Shown here: piece by piece, positions 63,306 to 64,000 of the stretch
Layout of the letters: every line of letters starts with the position of its first letter
Numbering within the stretch: the first letter of the stretch is position 1
Translations under genes and position numbers: made by a program
Notes under the pieces: generated by a model
Database searches by the model: none
What the model saw: only the letters and a program-made list of their open reading frames with translations
Told to the model about the DNA's origin: nothing
Origin: Patella vulgata
Lineage: Eukaryota > Mollusca > Gastropoda > Patellidae
Reading direction: 5' to 3'
Length of the DNA: 64,000 nt
Assembly: GCF_932274485.2 (NCBI RefSeq)
Contig: NC_065886.2
Location: forward strand, 44,875,501 to 44,939,500

Positions 63306-64000
63306 GTGAGAGTTTTCATGTCTATAAATACATTATAAAAAAATAATGAAAATTAAGCAGAATCGAAACAGTGGTCTAAACATGAAGACTAATAAACAAA
63401 TTTAGTAACGGCAGCAAGTGAACTCATCACACAGAACAATGGCATAATGAAAAGTCATTCCAGTTTAAATGACTATTTCCAAAATAGTTATTAATATATT
63501 TTAGAAAATCAATTTTAATCAATCCGAGCACAGTTCAAGAAGTCATTCAGTAAACAACATAGCCAGCACACATAAATTGTCATGGATGACTTTGTGATTC
63601 TAGAAAAGGCGTGTCTAGTGTTTCTGACTGGCAATGCTTCAATTATAACGGTGCGGAGAAAATATTTCTTTAAATTAGAATTGGGATAAGAGTAGCTCGG
63701 ATACTGCCATCTGGATCAACTTGTCCATTATTTCATTTTACAGATAACCATAGACATAAACACAGACGGGTGTTTGTCGGGTCACATAATATGTCTGCCA
63801 GTGCTAGCTTTACAATTATTTTCAACAGTTTCAGAAATCCGTCTTGTATCCCATTCACAAGCTTTAGGCTCCAAACCCAGAATTTATTTTCATAAGCTTC
63901 CTTTCTTTTACATAAGCTTCCTTCCTATGCTCCAATGACCAATCATCTTAATGCGTTCAAATGATTTAAACGTAAAGCAAAATAACAAGATGATTACTCC
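63306..64000. other. DUF885 intron 6 (start)
   Basis: Begins with donor gtgaga. No further exon with a matching phase was recognised before the window ends. Confidence 0.45.

Overview
This window looks like a piece of an animal genome, most likely a lophotrochozoan and probably a mollusc. The reasons are GT-AG introns of hundreds to thousands of bases, an AT-rich repeat-dense background, two tRNA-headed SINE families, a CR1/L2-type LINE, a Ty3-type LTR retrotransposon with a tRNA-Leu primer site, many MITE-like and foldback elements, and an animal FAS-like polyketide synthase gene. The organism call is inference; no rRNA or mitochondrial sequence is present to fix it.

Layout. (1) 739-16290, plus strand: a spliced megasynthase gene of eight recognisable coding exons. 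Its order is KS-AT-DH-pseudoKR-degenerate ER-KR-ACP, followed by an NRPS-type condensation (C) domain in place of the usual thioesterase and a short PH-like tail of unknown role. The KS, AT, DH, KR, ACP and C active residues are visible. The ER has lost its nucleotide-binding glycines. The reading frame slips by one base at the start of the C domain, which is either a sequence error or a real lesion. (2) 16.3-19.3 kb: repeat fragments and a small signal-peptide-like ORF with a SINE scrap inserted in it. (3) 19329-28726: a young, whole-looking Ty3/Gypsy element with 1524-bp LTRs, gag, pol and a third ORF that joins zinc-finger-like motifs to a KCTD/Kv-type BTB (T1) domain. (4) 28.7-36 kb: tandem repeats, a hAT-like non-autonomous element, a gag-like fossil and palindrome clusters. 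(5) 36109 to beyond 63305, plus strand: the first six exons of a secreted DUF885-family protein, a family whose bacterial members look like zinc peptidases. Its first intron is about 20 kb and holds an antisense LINE, a FLYWCH-like ORF, SINEs and a nest of foldback elements at 39.5-50.3 kb. The second intron (56.4-61.2 kb) is framed by inverted arrays of a short palindrome.

How the genes may work together. The synthase would build a partly reduced chain: keto reduction and dehydration are possible, enoyl reduction is not expected. It may release the chain through its own C domain by joining it to an amine or alcohol. No adenylation domain, free-standing thioesterase or tailoring enzyme is seen beside it, so no cluster is claimed. 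The DUF885 gene is about 20 kb away and nothing links the two. The strongest candidates for new biology are the FAS-like PKS with a terminal C domain and the BTB/zinc-finger ORF carried by the Ty3 element.
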